Shown piece after piece: positions 15,797 through 23,244 of a stretch of 29,237 bases of DNA (positions within the stretch are counted from its first letter, which is position 1; every line of letters starts with the position of its first letter). Both the position numbers and the translations under genes were made by a program. Origin of the DNA: an uncultured Collinsella sp. (GTDB taxonomy: Bacteria > Actinomycetota > Coriobacteriia > Coriobacteriales > Coriobacteriaceae). Under the pieces are notes generated by a model. The model saw nothing but the letters and a program-made list of their open reading frames with translations. It did not search any database and was not told the origin of the DNA. The stretch spans positions 1-29,237 of the forward strand of contig CAAECF010000023.1 in assembly GCA_900754275.1 (NCBI GenBank), in the 5' to 3' direction.

Positions 15797-16567
15797 ATGA
15801 TCGGGGCCGCGTTTTTCGATATCGACGGCACGCTGCTGAGCTTTAAGACCCACCGGATTCCGGCGTCGGCGCAGCAGGTGCTCGACAGCTTTCACGAGCA
15901 GGGGATTGCGCGCGTGATCGCTACGGGCCGTCCGACCTACCAGATGCCGGACTGGCTGTTCGACCTTGGCTGGGATGCGTACATTACGCTTTCGGGTCAG
16001 CATTGCTTTGATGCCAGTGGTGTTTACCGCAGCTGCCCGATCGATCCGGACGATGTTGCGGTGATCGTGGACCAGGTGGCTCAGGGGCGCTACGACTCGC
16101 TGTGCATGCAGGGCGAGAACTCGTTTGTGAACCGCCTGTCCGAGCGCGTGGTGGCGGCCGGCAACAACGCGGGAATCGTCTACCACGAGGAGCCGTTTGA
16201 CCACGCCTTCGACGCGCCGGTCTACCAGTTTTGCGCGTTTGTGGATCCGGCCGACGAGCATATCGTGACCGATGCGGTGTCGCATTCGCTCACGACGCGC
16301 TGGTGCGATCTGTTCTGCGACATTATCCCTGCCAACGGCGGCAAGGATCTGGGCGTTGCGGCGACGCTGGAGCGCCTGGGCGTCGACGTGAGCGAAGCGA
16401 TTGCCTTTGGCGATGGCGAGAACGACCTGTCGATGTTTGGAGCCGTGGGCACCAGTGTTGCCATGGGCAACGCGCAGGATACTGTGAAGGCCGCAGCGAC
16501 CTACGTAACGACCGCCGTAGACGACGACGGCATCTACAACGCCGCAAAGCACTTCGGGCTGGTGTAG
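15797..16567 (+). CDS. Cof-type HAD-IIB sugar/metabolite phosphatase
   Basis: This 256-aa HAD hydrolase has motif I AFFDIDGTLL (nucleophile Asp then Asp), motif II VIATGRPTY, motif III Lys in NGGKDLGV and motif IV AFGDGENDLSMF, with the C2-type cap between motifs II and III. These features place it in the Cof/YidA group, which dephosphorylates sugar phosphates, FMN or pyridoxal phosphate; the substrate here is not readable. The gene starts 6 bp after the ABC-F stop with GACGAGG immediately upstream, so the two are cotranscribed. Length is usual for the family. Confidence 0.9.
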   Translation: MIGAAFFDIDGTLLSFKTHRIPASAQQVLDSFHEQGIARVIATGRPTYQMPDWLFDLGWDAYITLSGQHCFDASGVYRSCPIDPDDVAVIVDQVAQGRYDSLCMQGENSFVNRLSERVVAAGNNAGIVYHEEPFDHAFDAPVYQFCAFVDPADEHIVTDAVSHSLTTRWCDLFCDIIPANGGKDLGVAATLERLGVDVSEAIAFGDGENDLSMFGAVGTSVAMGNAQDTVKAAATYVTTAVDDDGIYNAAKHFGLV

Positions 16568-16578
16568 CTGCGGATTCG

Positions 16579-16648
16579 GCACTTGGGGACGTTCCTTTTC
16601 TGCCGGCAGTTGGGGACACTCCTTGCGGGGCGTCCCCATTTTGTTTTC
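16579..16648 (+). terminator. REP-like repeats forming a probable terminator
   Basis: GGCACTTGGGGACGTTCC at 16579 repeats the unit seen at 134. TGGGGAC (16611-16617) then pairs with GTCCCCA (16632-16638), followed by TTTTGTTTTCG. The repeat family seems to have supplied the terminator of the ABC-F/HAD operon. Confidence 0.6.
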
Positions 16649-16675
16649 GTCCCGCATGTTTTGTGAAACACGGCT

Positions 16676-16723
16676 AACTTTTAGGCAAAGTAGTAAGACA
16701 TGGGCAACTTTTGCGGTAAAGTA
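16676..16723. promoter_or_regulatory. Two repeated operator-like boxes upstream of the DtxR/MntR-family gene
   Basis: AACTTTTAGGCAAAGTA (16676-16692) and AACTTTTGCGGTAAAGTA (16706-16723) are imperfect palindromes (ACTTT/AAAGT arms) repeated 30 bp apart, about three helical turns. GGCTAAC half-motifs flank them (near 16672 and 16745). They lie 54-101 bp before the repressor gene, fitting autoregulation. The binding protein is inferred from position. Confidence 0.5.
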
Positions 16724-16776
16724 AATCAAGCAAAAGTATCCAAAGGCTAACTAGAAGCCATCGCGAAAGGCGGCCC

Positions 16777-17166
16777 ATGGCCCTGCGTGAATCCGGAGAA
16801 GACTATCTCGAATCGATCTACGTTCTATCGGAACGTCAGGGCATCGTGCGCTCGATCGACGTTGCCGAATACTTGGGCGTAACCAAAGCAAGCGTCTCTA
16901 AAGCCATGGCGGCCTTGGAGAGCACCGGCTACGTGGAGATGGGCAAACGCGACGTGCATCTGACGGAACGCGGTCTTGAGGTTGCCCGTCAAATGTGGGA
17001 GCGCCACTGCTTTTTTGTAGGTCTGCTAGAGGACGCAGGCGTAACGCCCGAGGTCGCGTCGCAAGAGGGCTGCCACATGGAGCACTGCCTGAGCGAGGAG
17101 AGCTTCGAGAAGCTAAGATCGATGCTGAGACGGGAAGATGTAGCGGGTCCAACAACAGAAGCCTAA
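16777..17166 (+). CDS. DtxR/MntR-family metal-dependent repressor
   Basis: This 129-aa protein has a winged helix-turn-helix (SIDVAEYLGVTKASVSKAMAAL) and the metal-binding dimerisation domain, without the SH3 domain of full DtxR, so it is MntR-sized. Candidate primary-site ligands are Asp9 (GEDYLES, as MntR Asp8), Glu12, His77, Cys99, Glu102 and His103 (EGCHMEHCLS). Cys99 matches the DtxR Cys102 position where MntR has Glu, so the site mixes MntR and DtxR features and metal choice (Mn or Fe) is open. It should repress metal-uptake genes when metal is plentiful. ATG 16777 follows AAAGGCGG. Two operator-like boxes lie upstream and no transporter gene is adjacent. Confidence 0.88.
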   Translation: MALRESGEDYLESIYVLSERQGIVRSIDVAEYLGVTKASVSKAMAALESTGYVEMGKRDVHLTERGLEVARQMWERHCFFVGLLEDAGVTPEVASQEGCHMEHCLSEESFEKLRSMLRREDVAGPTTEA

Positions 17167-17302
17167 CTGACCCACAGTAGCGCGGAGTTCACGCAAAGCG
17201 CGAACCAGCGACCGGGACCAGCGGCCCTTTCGGCCAAGTCCATTTCAGCAAAGGAACCCCGCCAGCAAGCGATGCCCAAGAACCGCCAGCTGTGTCAATG
17301 CA

Positions 17303-17429
17303 GGCCGGGGCCGGGCTTGGTTTTGAAAACACTCCGCAGCGCGAGGCCCGCCTTTCCGTTGCTCCGCAGGAGCAAGAAAGACGGGCCTCATGCGCGAGGA
17401 CGTTTTCAAAACCAAGCCCGGCCCCGGCC
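17303..17429. other. 127-nt near-continuous hairpin between convergent genes
   Basis: The arm 17303-17330 is perfectly complementary to 17402-17429 (28 bp). The interior keeps pairing: GCGC (17339-17342) with 17392-17395, GAGGCCCG (17343-17350) with 17382-17389, CTTTC (17352-17356) with 17376-17380, and an apical TTGCTCC/GGAGCAA with a GCA loop (17359-17375). It lies between the DtxR-family and P-type ATPase 3' ends and ends 16 bp from the latter's stop. A bidirectional terminator or a structured repeat/RNA are both possible. No T-run follows on either strand. The remainder of 17167-17445 shows no gene. Confidence 0.8.
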
Positions 17430-17445
17430 GGAGGGACCACGAGCG

Positions 17446-19398
17446 CTACAGGTTCTTGACACCCATCGCGCGCATGGCGTTCAGGATGGCGATGATCGCC
17501 ACGCCTACGTCGCCAAAGACGGCAAGCCACATATTGGCGATACCCAGCGCTGCCAGCACAAGGATCAGCAGCTTAATGCCCAGCGCAAAGATTATGTTCT
17601 GCCAAACAATCGACATGGTCTTGCGCGCCACGCGGATCGCGCGGGAAATGTTGGACGGCTTGTCGTCCATCAGCACCACGTCGGCGGCCTCGATCGCGGC
17701 GTCGGAGCCCATGGCGCCCATGGCAATGCCCACATCGGCGCGCGTAAGCACAGGAGCGTCGTTGATACCGTCGCCGACAAAGGCGAGCTTGCCCTTGCCA
17801 CTTTCGGCCGCGAGTAGCGCCTCAACGCGCTCGACCTTGTCGCCCGGCAGGAGCTGCGCGTGGAACTCGTCGAGACCGAGTTGCTTGGCCACAGACGCTG
17901 CAACCTCCTCGCGGTCGCCCGTGAGCATGACGGTGCGGTTGATACCGGCGGCATGCAGGTCGCGAATCGTTTGCTCCGCATCGGCCTTAACGGTGTCTGC
18001 AATCACGATGTGGCCGGCGTACACGCCGTCAACGAGCACGTGGAGGATCGTGCCGACAACCTCACAGTCCGGTGCTTCAACGCCGGCCGCGGCGAGCATC
18101 TTGGCGTTGCCAACGACGACGTGCTTGCCGTCGATGGTTGCCGTCACGCCGTGGCCCGCGTCGTTGGCGGAGTCGCTCACGCGCTTGGGGTCGACCTCGC
18201 CCTGGTAGGCGTCGCGCACGGACTGCGCGATGGGGTGATCGAAGAACGACTCAGCAAGGGCTGCGACTTCGAGCAGCGACTGCTCGGTATAGCCAGCCTC
18301 GGGGTGCACCGCGACGACTGAGAACGTGCCGTTGGTGAGGGTGCCCGTTTTGTCGAAGACGATGGTGTCCACGTCGGCGAGCGTCTCGAGGTAGTTGGAG
18401 CCCTTGATGAGAACGCCCAGCTTGGACGCGCCGCCGATGCCGCCAAAGAAACTCAACGGTACGCTGATCACGAGGGCGCACGGGCAGCTGACGACCAGGA
18501 AGGTCAGGCCGCGCAGGATCCAATCGGACCAAGCGCCAGTCACCAGGCCGCCGCCAAGCGCGAGCACCGCGGCAGCGCCAGTGACGGCGGGGGTGTAGAC
18601 GCGGGCAAAGCGCGTGATGAAGTTCTCGGTGCGCGCCTTCTTTTCGCTGGCATTCTCCACGAGCTCCAGAACACGCGCGACGGTTGACTCGCCAAAGGGC
18701 TTGGTGGTGCGCACGTGGATGAGGCCCGTCATGTTGATGCAGCCGCTGATGATATCGTCGCCGGTCTTGGCGGGGCGGGGGACTGACTCGCCCGTGAGCG
18801 CGGCGGTGTCGAGCTGGGTTTCGCCCTCGACGATGACGCCGTCGATAGGCACGCGCTCGCCGGGCTTGACCACGATCACGGTGCCGACGGCGATGTCATC
18901 GGGAAAGACCTGTTCGAGTGTGCCGTCGGCTTGCTCGACGTTAGCGTAGTCGGGCGCGATGTCCATCATGGCACTGATCGACTTGCGGCTCTTGCCCACG
19001 GCGTATGCCTGGAACAACTCGCCGACCTGGTAGAACAGCATGACGGCGGCGCCTTCGGCCATGTGCGGGTCGGTGTCGGGGAAGAGCACCATGGCAAACG
19101 CGCCGATGGTCGCGACGGCCATGAGGAAGCTCTCGTCGAAGGCCTTGCCGCGGCGGATGTTATTGAATGCCTTTTGCAGTACGTCGTAGCCGGCAATCAA
19201 AAACGGCACGAGGAACAGCGCGAAGCTGGCGTAGATGTTGCCGGGCTCCCCAAATGCGATAGTGAGGGCGCCGAGCTCGTCGAGGGCATAAACAACGGCA
19301 AAAATGCCCAGTGCTACCAGGATGCGGTTGCGCTTGTGCTCAAGGGACTCTTTCTTCTTGCGCTTCTTCTTTTTCTTTTTGGGGTCGGCGGCTGCCAT
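17446..19398 (-). CDS. P1B-type Zn/Cd/Pb-exporting ATPase (ZntA/CadA family)
   Basis: This 650-aa membrane pump exports divalent soft metals. Motifs in order are LTGESVP, the transmembrane metal site VSCPCALV (CPC), DKTGTLTNGT with the phosphorylated Asp, FFDHPIAQ (HP locus of P1B pumps), MLTGDREEV and GDGINDAPVL. The last helices carry GIKLLILVL and FGDVGVAI, whose Lys and Asp mark the P1B-2 Zn/Cd/Pb group rather than Cu pumps. The N-terminus lacks an HMA domain and is instead Lys-rich (KKKKKKRKKK); a separate HMA protein is encoded just upstream. GGGAGGT lies 7 nt before the ATG. It is the last gene of arsR-hma-ATPase, with its own SmtB-type operator in the leader. Confidence 0.94.
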   Translation of the reverse strand: MAAADPKKKKKKRKKKESLEHKRNRILVALGIFAVVYALDELGALTIAFGEPGNIYASFALFLVPFLIAGYDVLQKAFNNIRRGKAFDESFLMAVATIGAFAMVLFPDTDPHMAEGAAVMLFYQVGELFQAYAVGKSRKSISAMMDIAPDYANVEQADGTLEQVFPDDIAVGTVIVVKPGERVPIDGVIVEGETQLDTAALTGESVPRPAKTGDDIISGCINMTGLIHVRTTKPFGESTVARVLELVENASEKKARTENFITRFARVYTPAVTGAAAVLALGGGLVTGAWSDWILRGLTFLVVSCPCALVISVPLSFFGGIGGASKLGVLIKGSNYLETLADVDTIVFDKTGTLTNGTFSVVAVHPEAGYTEQSLLEVAALAESFFDHPIAQSVRDAYQGEVDPKRVSDSANDAGHGVTATIDGKHVVVGNAKMLAAAGVEAPDCEVVGTILHVLVDGVYAGHIVIADTVKADAEQTIRDLHAAGINRTVMLTGDREEVAASVAKQLGLDEFHAQLLPGDKVERVEALLAAESGKGKLAFVGDGINDAPVLTRADVGIAMGAMGSDAAIEAADVVLMDDKPSNISRAIRVARKTMSIVWQNIIFALGIKLLILVLAALGIANMWLAVFGDVGVAIIAILNAMRAMGVKNL

Positions 19399-19414
19399 GA
19401 TTCAAACCTCCCAT

Positions 19415-19443
19415 TTGAGTGTATGAACACTTGCTCATATAAT
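19415..19443 (+). promoter_or_regulatory. SmtB/ArsR operator O3 with an antisense-oriented promoter
   Basis: TATGAACACTTGCTCATATAA (19422-19442) closely matches the two operators upstream of arsR. On the plus strand it lies between TTGAGT (19415-19420) and TATAAT (19438-19443) with exactly 17 bp spacing. That promoter would read away from the ATPase and antisense to the hma and arsR genes. On the minus strand only weak hexamers are visible. Confidence 0.6.
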
Positions 19444-19497
19444 TTCGCGAGCAAAGGCCGCGGCAAGCGCGGCCTTACAGGTCAACGTGTGCGCGGG

Positions 19498-19716
19498 TTA
19501 GAGAATGATCTCGCAGTCCGGCTCGGCGTCGGCGGTGAACTCAACGACGCGGTCCAGGACCTCGTCGAACTTGGCGTCGTCGGCCTCGAGCGTCAGCTTC
19601 TGGGTCATAAAGTTGACCGAAACGGACTTGACGCCATCGAGCTTAGCCAGCTCGTCCTGAAGTTCACGCGCGCAGTTGGCGCAATCGATCTCGTCGAGCT
19701 TAAACTGCTTTTTCAT
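19498..19716 (-). CDS. Stand-alone heavy-metal-associated (HMA) domain protein
   Basis: This 72-aa protein is a single ferredoxin-like HMA domain with the metal-binding CxxC as DCANCA near residue 12, and it ends in acidic residues (EPDCEIIL). The DCxxCA form is typical of Zn/Cd HMA domains such as that of ZntA rather than the MxCxxC of copper chaperones. Because the adjacent ATPase lacks its N-terminal HMA domain, this looks like that domain split into a separate chaperone that hands metal to the pump in trans; this is inference from context. It lies 63 bp after arsR and 99 bp before the ATPase start in the same direction. Confidence 0.88.
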   Translation of the reverse strand: MKKQFKLDEIDCANCARELQDELAKLDGVKSVSVNFMTQKLTLEADDAKFDEVLDRVVEFTADAEPDCEIIL

Positions 19717-19779
19717 GGTGGGTTCCTTTCCCTGTGTTGGCGGTCTGGGTGCCGGCCGCGCTGATACCGTGGTTGATTG

Positions 19780-20145
19780 CTATTCGCAGATATGGCTCAT
19801 GCCCTGGTTGAGCATGGTATAGACATGATCGTCAGCGAGCGAGTAGAGAATGTTGCGGCCGTCGCGGCGGAACTTGACCAGGTGCGACTGCTTAAGCGTG
19901 CGCAGCTGGTGCGACACCGCAGACTGCGAGGTCGCGGTCGCTTCGGCGATGTCAGCCACGCAGAGCTCGCGGCCCATGAGGGCATAGAGAATCTTGATGC
20001 GCGTGGTGTCGCTGAAGACCTTGAACAGGTCGGCAAGGTCGTAGAGAAGTTCCTCGTCGGGAAGGTCCTCGGGCGAGCAGGTGGTGGGGACGATCGGCTC
20101 GGTGGCCTCGATGCCAGTCTTTGTTTCATCAGCGTGGCTGCTCAT
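19780..20145 (-). CDS. ArsR/SmtB-family zinc-type metal-sensing repressor
   Basis: This 121-aa winged-helix repressor releases DNA when it binds metal. The helix-turn-helix is VADIAEATATSQSAVSHQLRTL. The C-terminal alpha-5 site is intact with the exact SmtB spacing: Asp105, His107, His118 and Glu121, so Zn sensing is likely. Cys62 (ELCV) and Cys23 near the N-terminus could form an additional CadC-like site, but the second Cys of ELCVCD is Ala here. It is the first gene of the operon with hma and the ATPase, which it should control through three operators. AAGGA precedes the ATG. The DNA target and metal are inferred from residues and operator sequence. Confidence 0.93.
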   Translation of the reverse strand: MSSHADETKTGIEATEPIVPTTCSPEDLPDEELLYDLADLFKVFSDTTRIKILYALMGRELCVADIAEATATSQSAVSHQLRTLKQSHLVKFRRDGRNILYSLADDHVYTMLNQGMSHICE

Positions 20146-20158
20146 TGCAATATCCTTT

Positions 20159-20219
20159 CATATGAACATGCGCTCATATAACTTACTTCCGATTATATGA
20201 GCGCATGTTCATATGTCAA
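20159..20219 (-). promoter_or_regulatory. arsR operon promoter with two mirror-image SmtB-type operators
   Basis: On the minus strand TTGACA (20214-20219) and TATAAT (20192-20197) are both perfect, with 16-bp spacing. Operator O1 (20193-20215) fills the spacer. Operator O2 (20159-20181) is its perfect 23-bp inverted copy, 11 bp away, overlapping the leader before the ribosome site. Each half is an ATATGAAC/GCTCATAT imperfect palindrome like SmtB/CzrA operators. O2 also carries a weaker plus-strand promoter-like pair (CTTTCA, TATAAC). Confidence 0.88.
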
Positions 20220-20303
20220 TGACGTACAGGTAATTCGTCGCATAAAATGATGGGGAATAGTGGACGAGATTCCGGACTGAGCGGTTTTGATAGCCGATGC
20301 CGG

Positions 20304-20552
20304 GGTGGGTGCCCCCGCGCCGTGCAAAAATTGGAGTATTCTGCAACTATAGGGGGTCCGTTAATCTATTCCAGGCCAAATAAAGCCGCTCAAGAGTTAT
20401 CCAAGGGCGGTAAACAGACAAGGTCTTCCTCAAATGTTGCCTAACGTTCCCGTTCGATAGCGTTTTTGTTTTTCATTTGGATTAACTTGTGGGTGCTGGA
20501 GGGCCGACCCTGCTGAATACTCGCAATTTTGCACATCGCTAGGGTACCCACC
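20304..20552. mobile_element. MITE-like element with about 42-bp imperfect terminal inverted repeats
   Basis: The arm from 20304 (GGTGGGTGCCCCCGCGCC, then GTGCAAAAATTGGAGTATTC) is matched in inverted orientation by 20552 down to 20511 (GGTGGGTACCCTAGCGAT, then GTGCAAAATTGCGAGTATTC on the minus strand). The 165-bp centre is lower in GC and encodes no recognised protein; each arm opens a short frame beginning VQ(K/N)(L/C)EYSA. TAGCCG occurs just outside each end (20291, 20557) but at unequal distances, so a target-site duplication is doubtful. This occupies most of the gene-free stretch 20220-20564. Confidence 0.5.
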
Positions 20553-20564
20553 TTGTTAGCCGGT

Positions 20565-21755
20565 CTAGCTTCCGGCCCCGAAGATTCTGCCCTCGGGCGC
20601 GAGGCTGCTTATTTGGGCAAATGATGGGCTGTCGGATTCGACAGTCTGCATGTCATCGATTGCCGGAACTTCATTTATTGTCGGGTCATCCAGCGTGATG
20701 CCTTCGAGTGTTGCTTTTTCGAGGTCGATTCGTTGACGATCTTCGGAATCCTGGCGAAGCTGCTTCTGAATTCTCTTTTTCTCTTCTATAAACCTTCTGA
20801 GCACAAACTGTCTCAGGTCCTCTTGCATGATTTGAAAGTCTTTTGGCAGACGCGAGGGGCGTATGCCCTCTTTCCGTTGGATCGCCTCCATGACCCTAAC
20901 GAAAGCGCTGGCATGCATAAAGGAATAACGACTGACGGTGATGATTCCGTATCCCATGGACGCAAGCGCATTCTTGCGCTCCTCATCGATGGCGCGGTCT
21001 TCTTCCGCGTCATGATAAAACCCGTTGTATTCAATGTCTGTGCGAGATTTCTTTAGATACGCATCCATAAAGAACTTTTTGCGTCTCGTGAGATTCTTTG
21101 CGGCAGCGGTGACCTGCACCTCGCAATCGGTCTCAATTCCCTTAATACCAAGCCCTCCTTCGCTTTTAGGCAGCGTTAGCATCATGACAAAGGCCGTTTC
21201 CATAGGAGACCGGCATCCGTCGCGCACACATTGAATCGCCTTTCGGGCAAGGGCCAGACCGTCGCATCTGGTAATGGAATTAAAGAACTGTTTTAACCTT
21301 TCGGTCGAGGTGAGCGCGAAACGCTCGTTATACGAGGTGGAAGAGCCGGTTCCAAGGGAGTAAGCGCCGCACAATTCAAAGTAGTACTCCACCAGTTCGC
21401 GAAAAGGGAGATAGGTGGCGGCCTGAAGTGCGCAAAGCTCAACGCCAACAATGAAGATGCCATCTTTGAGCTCTATAAAGCGTGAGCTCGAGAATCGTTT
21501 TGACGAAACGTGGCATTGACAGTTCATTGCATAGCGCGCATTCCTGCGATCAAACACCATTACTTCGAGGCAATCATTTGCGTCAAGGGAAACATCGTGT
21601 TTGGTGAGCCATTCTGCGGCTGCGTCAAGGAGCGTTCCGGTGGGACATGATCCGTAAATCGCGGCAGGGTTACAGGGCTCGGTGTCTTTCGTAGACGCCG
21701 AATGCGCGGCCTGGTAGACCGCTTTTGCAGTGGTATGTGACAATACGATACTCAT
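20565..21755 (-). CDS. Hypothetical protein with DUF559/Vsr-like nuclease-fold region
   Basis: This 396-aa protein is unassigned. Residues 180-290 resemble the DUF559/Vsr-like PD-(D/E)XK fold: SPMETAF with Glu186, Asp231, DIEYNGFYH (Asp240, Glu242, His248), Asp257 and Arg260, then MGYGIITVSR. Such domains occur in DNA repair endonucleases and in AbiEi-like defence proteins. The N-terminal 180 residues contain LQAATYLPFRELVEYYFELC and match nothing I can name. The C-terminal tail from about 300 is charged and helical. Base use is more A/T-rich than that of neighbours, suggesting acquisition. No Shine-Dalgarno site precedes the ATG; TATATA lies a few bases upstream, so a leaderless start is possible. 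A nuclease role is inference. Confidence 0.7.
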   Translation of the reverse strand: MSIVLSHTTAKAVYQAAHSASTKDTEPCNPAAIYGSCPTGTLLDAAAEWLTKHDVSLDANDCLEVMVFDRRNARYAMNCQCHVSSKRFSSSRFIELKDGIFIVGVELCALQAATYLPFRELVEYYFELCGAYSLGTGSSTSYNERFALTSTERLKQFFNSITRCDGLALARKAIQCVRDGCRSPMETAFVMMLTLPKSEGGLGIKGIETDCEVQVTAAAKNLTRRKKFFMDAYLKKSRTDIEYNGFYHDAEEDRAIDEERKNALASMGYGIITVSRYSFMHASAFVRVMEAIQRKEGIRPSRLPKDFQIMQEDLRQFVLRRFIEEKKRIQKQLRQDSEDRQRIDLEKATLEGITLDDPTINEVPAIDDMQTVESDSPSFAQISSLAPEGRIFGAGS

Positions 21756-22104
21756 GGTATATATCGTGTCAGCTAATGCCGTGCTGATGGCGCTGAGTGG
21801 GAAAGTCGTTTTAGGGGCCTAACCAAATGCTGTCCAAAAGCTTGACGCAATTATGGGTTGGCATGCCTAAAATCAATGTTATCGCAGCTTAGCTATAGCA
21901 TATAAAAACTCAATTGCTGCACATTTGATATCGATGCATCACCATCCGACAACGAATTACGTGTCGGGAATTGGCCGAAATCGTTCAAAATGAGGGTTCA
22001 GAATTTGTGATGGCAGATCTATCTGTGGAACATAGGGCGGCCCCGCTGCGGTGTTTCCCGCTGCGAGGCCGCTCGTGAGCAAGTAGTGTTTGTCGCAGGC
22101 GTTG
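21756..22104. other. AT-rich gene-free stretch
   Basis: No convincing gene or RNA was seen. It is visibly lower in GC than the genes to its right. A hairpin at 22037-22072 (GCGGCC/GGCCGC outer stem with internal mismatches) lies just past the stop of the minus-strand exonuclease gene and may mark its 3' end. The promoter of the nuclease-fold gene should lie near 21756-21800. Confidence 0.5.
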
Positions 22105-23073
22105 CTATTTCGCGAATAGGTTCTTGAGGTTGAACTCGGCCTGTACCGTGCGGAGCATGAGGTCGGTGTCGTCCAGACCCAGATGCTGCTCGTTGGCGTC
22201 GGGCGCGAGGGTGCCGCGACGGCGTGCCCAGTTCTCGAGCGCGGCGGGGGCGGACTCGCGGGGGAGCGAGCGCACGTCGGCGTCCAGGCTGCGGCAGATC
22301 TGGCGCGAGTCGATGACGATGATCTTGCCGGCGCGGCGTGCCTCGGCGTAGCCGTCCAGGTGGATCTTGAACCAGCTGTCCTCAAAGGCGGCGTTGTGTG
22401 CCATGTACGGGTACTTCTTCATAAGCTTGAGCAGCTGCTTTTGCAGCTCTTTGTTCTCGCGGAACGGCTTTTTGCCGTCGATGTCGTCCCAGGTGATGTG
22501 GTGGATATTCGACAACGGCACATCCTCGCCGCGGTAGATGTCGGGCAGGCCGCAGTAGTGTGCCTCGGCGTCATGCGGGACGGCGTCGCTGGTGAGCTCC
22601 ATGATCTCCCAGCCCACGTTGATGATATAGCCGCGCTCGGGTGCACGTCCGGTGGTCTCGATGTCGATACCGAGCACGGTGCCCTGGATGGGCTTGCGGG
22701 CGTAGGCCACGCCGAGCGCGTCGCGGTCGCCGCGGATTTCGCGCATAACGGACGCGGCGGTGCGCTTTTGCATCTTGCCGATGGCGGCGCAGGTGTCGGC
22801 ATCGGACAGGCCGCGCGAGAGCGTCGCGGGCGTCACGTTGCGCAGACGCGCCTCGCCAATCTGGTCGCACAGGTCGCGGTTGCGGTCGGCCAGGTCGCGC
22901 ACGGTGGCAAAGTCGAAGCCGGGGTCGCCCTCGGCGGTAAAGTACTCGGTCTCGAGCACCTTGAGGGCCTCCTCGCCCTTCTGGCGCTCGGACTCCATGG
23001 CGCCGTGGTCGCCGTAGATAAACATGGGGATAAACGGCTGGCGCTCGTATTCGAGTGCTTGCGATACGTTCAT
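22105..23073 (-). CDS. DnaQ/DEDD-family 3'-5' exonuclease with unrecognised N-terminal region
   Basis: The C-terminal half (residues 132-322) is a DEDDh exonuclease: ExoI GIDIETTG (Asp137, Glu139), ExoII MAHNAAFED and ExoIII HLGLDDTD (His297, Asp302), so all metal ligands and the catalytic His are present. Such domains proofread DNA or trim RNA and oligonucleotides. Residues 1-131 (IPMFIYGDHGAM, then charged helices and VMREIRGDRDALGVAYARKP) form a region I do not recognise and could confer substrate binding. AAGGAG 6 nt before the ATG gives a secure start. It is transcribed divergently from the permease gene. It is not the DNA polymerase epsilon subunit by architecture. Confidence 0.85.
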   Translation of the reverse strand: MNVSQALEYERQPFIPMFIYGDHGAMESERQKGEEALKVLETEYFTAEGDPGFDFATVRDLADRNRDLCDQIGEARLRNVTPATLSRGLSDADTCAAIGKMQKRTAASVMREIRGDRDALGVAYARKPIQGTVLGIDIETTGRAPERGYIINVGWEIMELTSDAVPHDAEAHYCGLPDIYRGEDVPLSNIHHITWDDIDGKKPFRENKELQKQLLKLMKKYPYMAHNAAFEDSWFKIHLDGYAEARRAGKIIVIDSRQICRSLDADVRSLPRESAPAALENWARRRGTLAPDANEQHLGLDDTDLMLRTVQAEFNLKNLFAK

Positions 23074-23244
23074 ATGCTACTCCTTGGACGGGCCGCGTTG
23101 TGCGGCTCGAGGTTACTGAGTTATGGCGAGATGATAGTTTACCATAGGCAACTATTGGCACCGCGCCCGGGACAACTACAATACCCTAGTTGACCGCTAG
23201 GACTTTTACAATGCTGCCGAAAGACACGAAAGGTTCCATCCGTC

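Noticed and set aside
20247..20444. 65-codon plus-strand frame inside the inverted-repeat element
   Set aside because: Its coding sense comes mainly from the repeat arm, no ribosome site is present, and the other arm starts a similar tiny frame in the opposite direction, as expected for a repeat.
23190..23212. TTGACC and TACAAT as a promoter for the metal permease
   Set aside because: The spacer is only 11 bp, too short for a sigma-70 type promoter.
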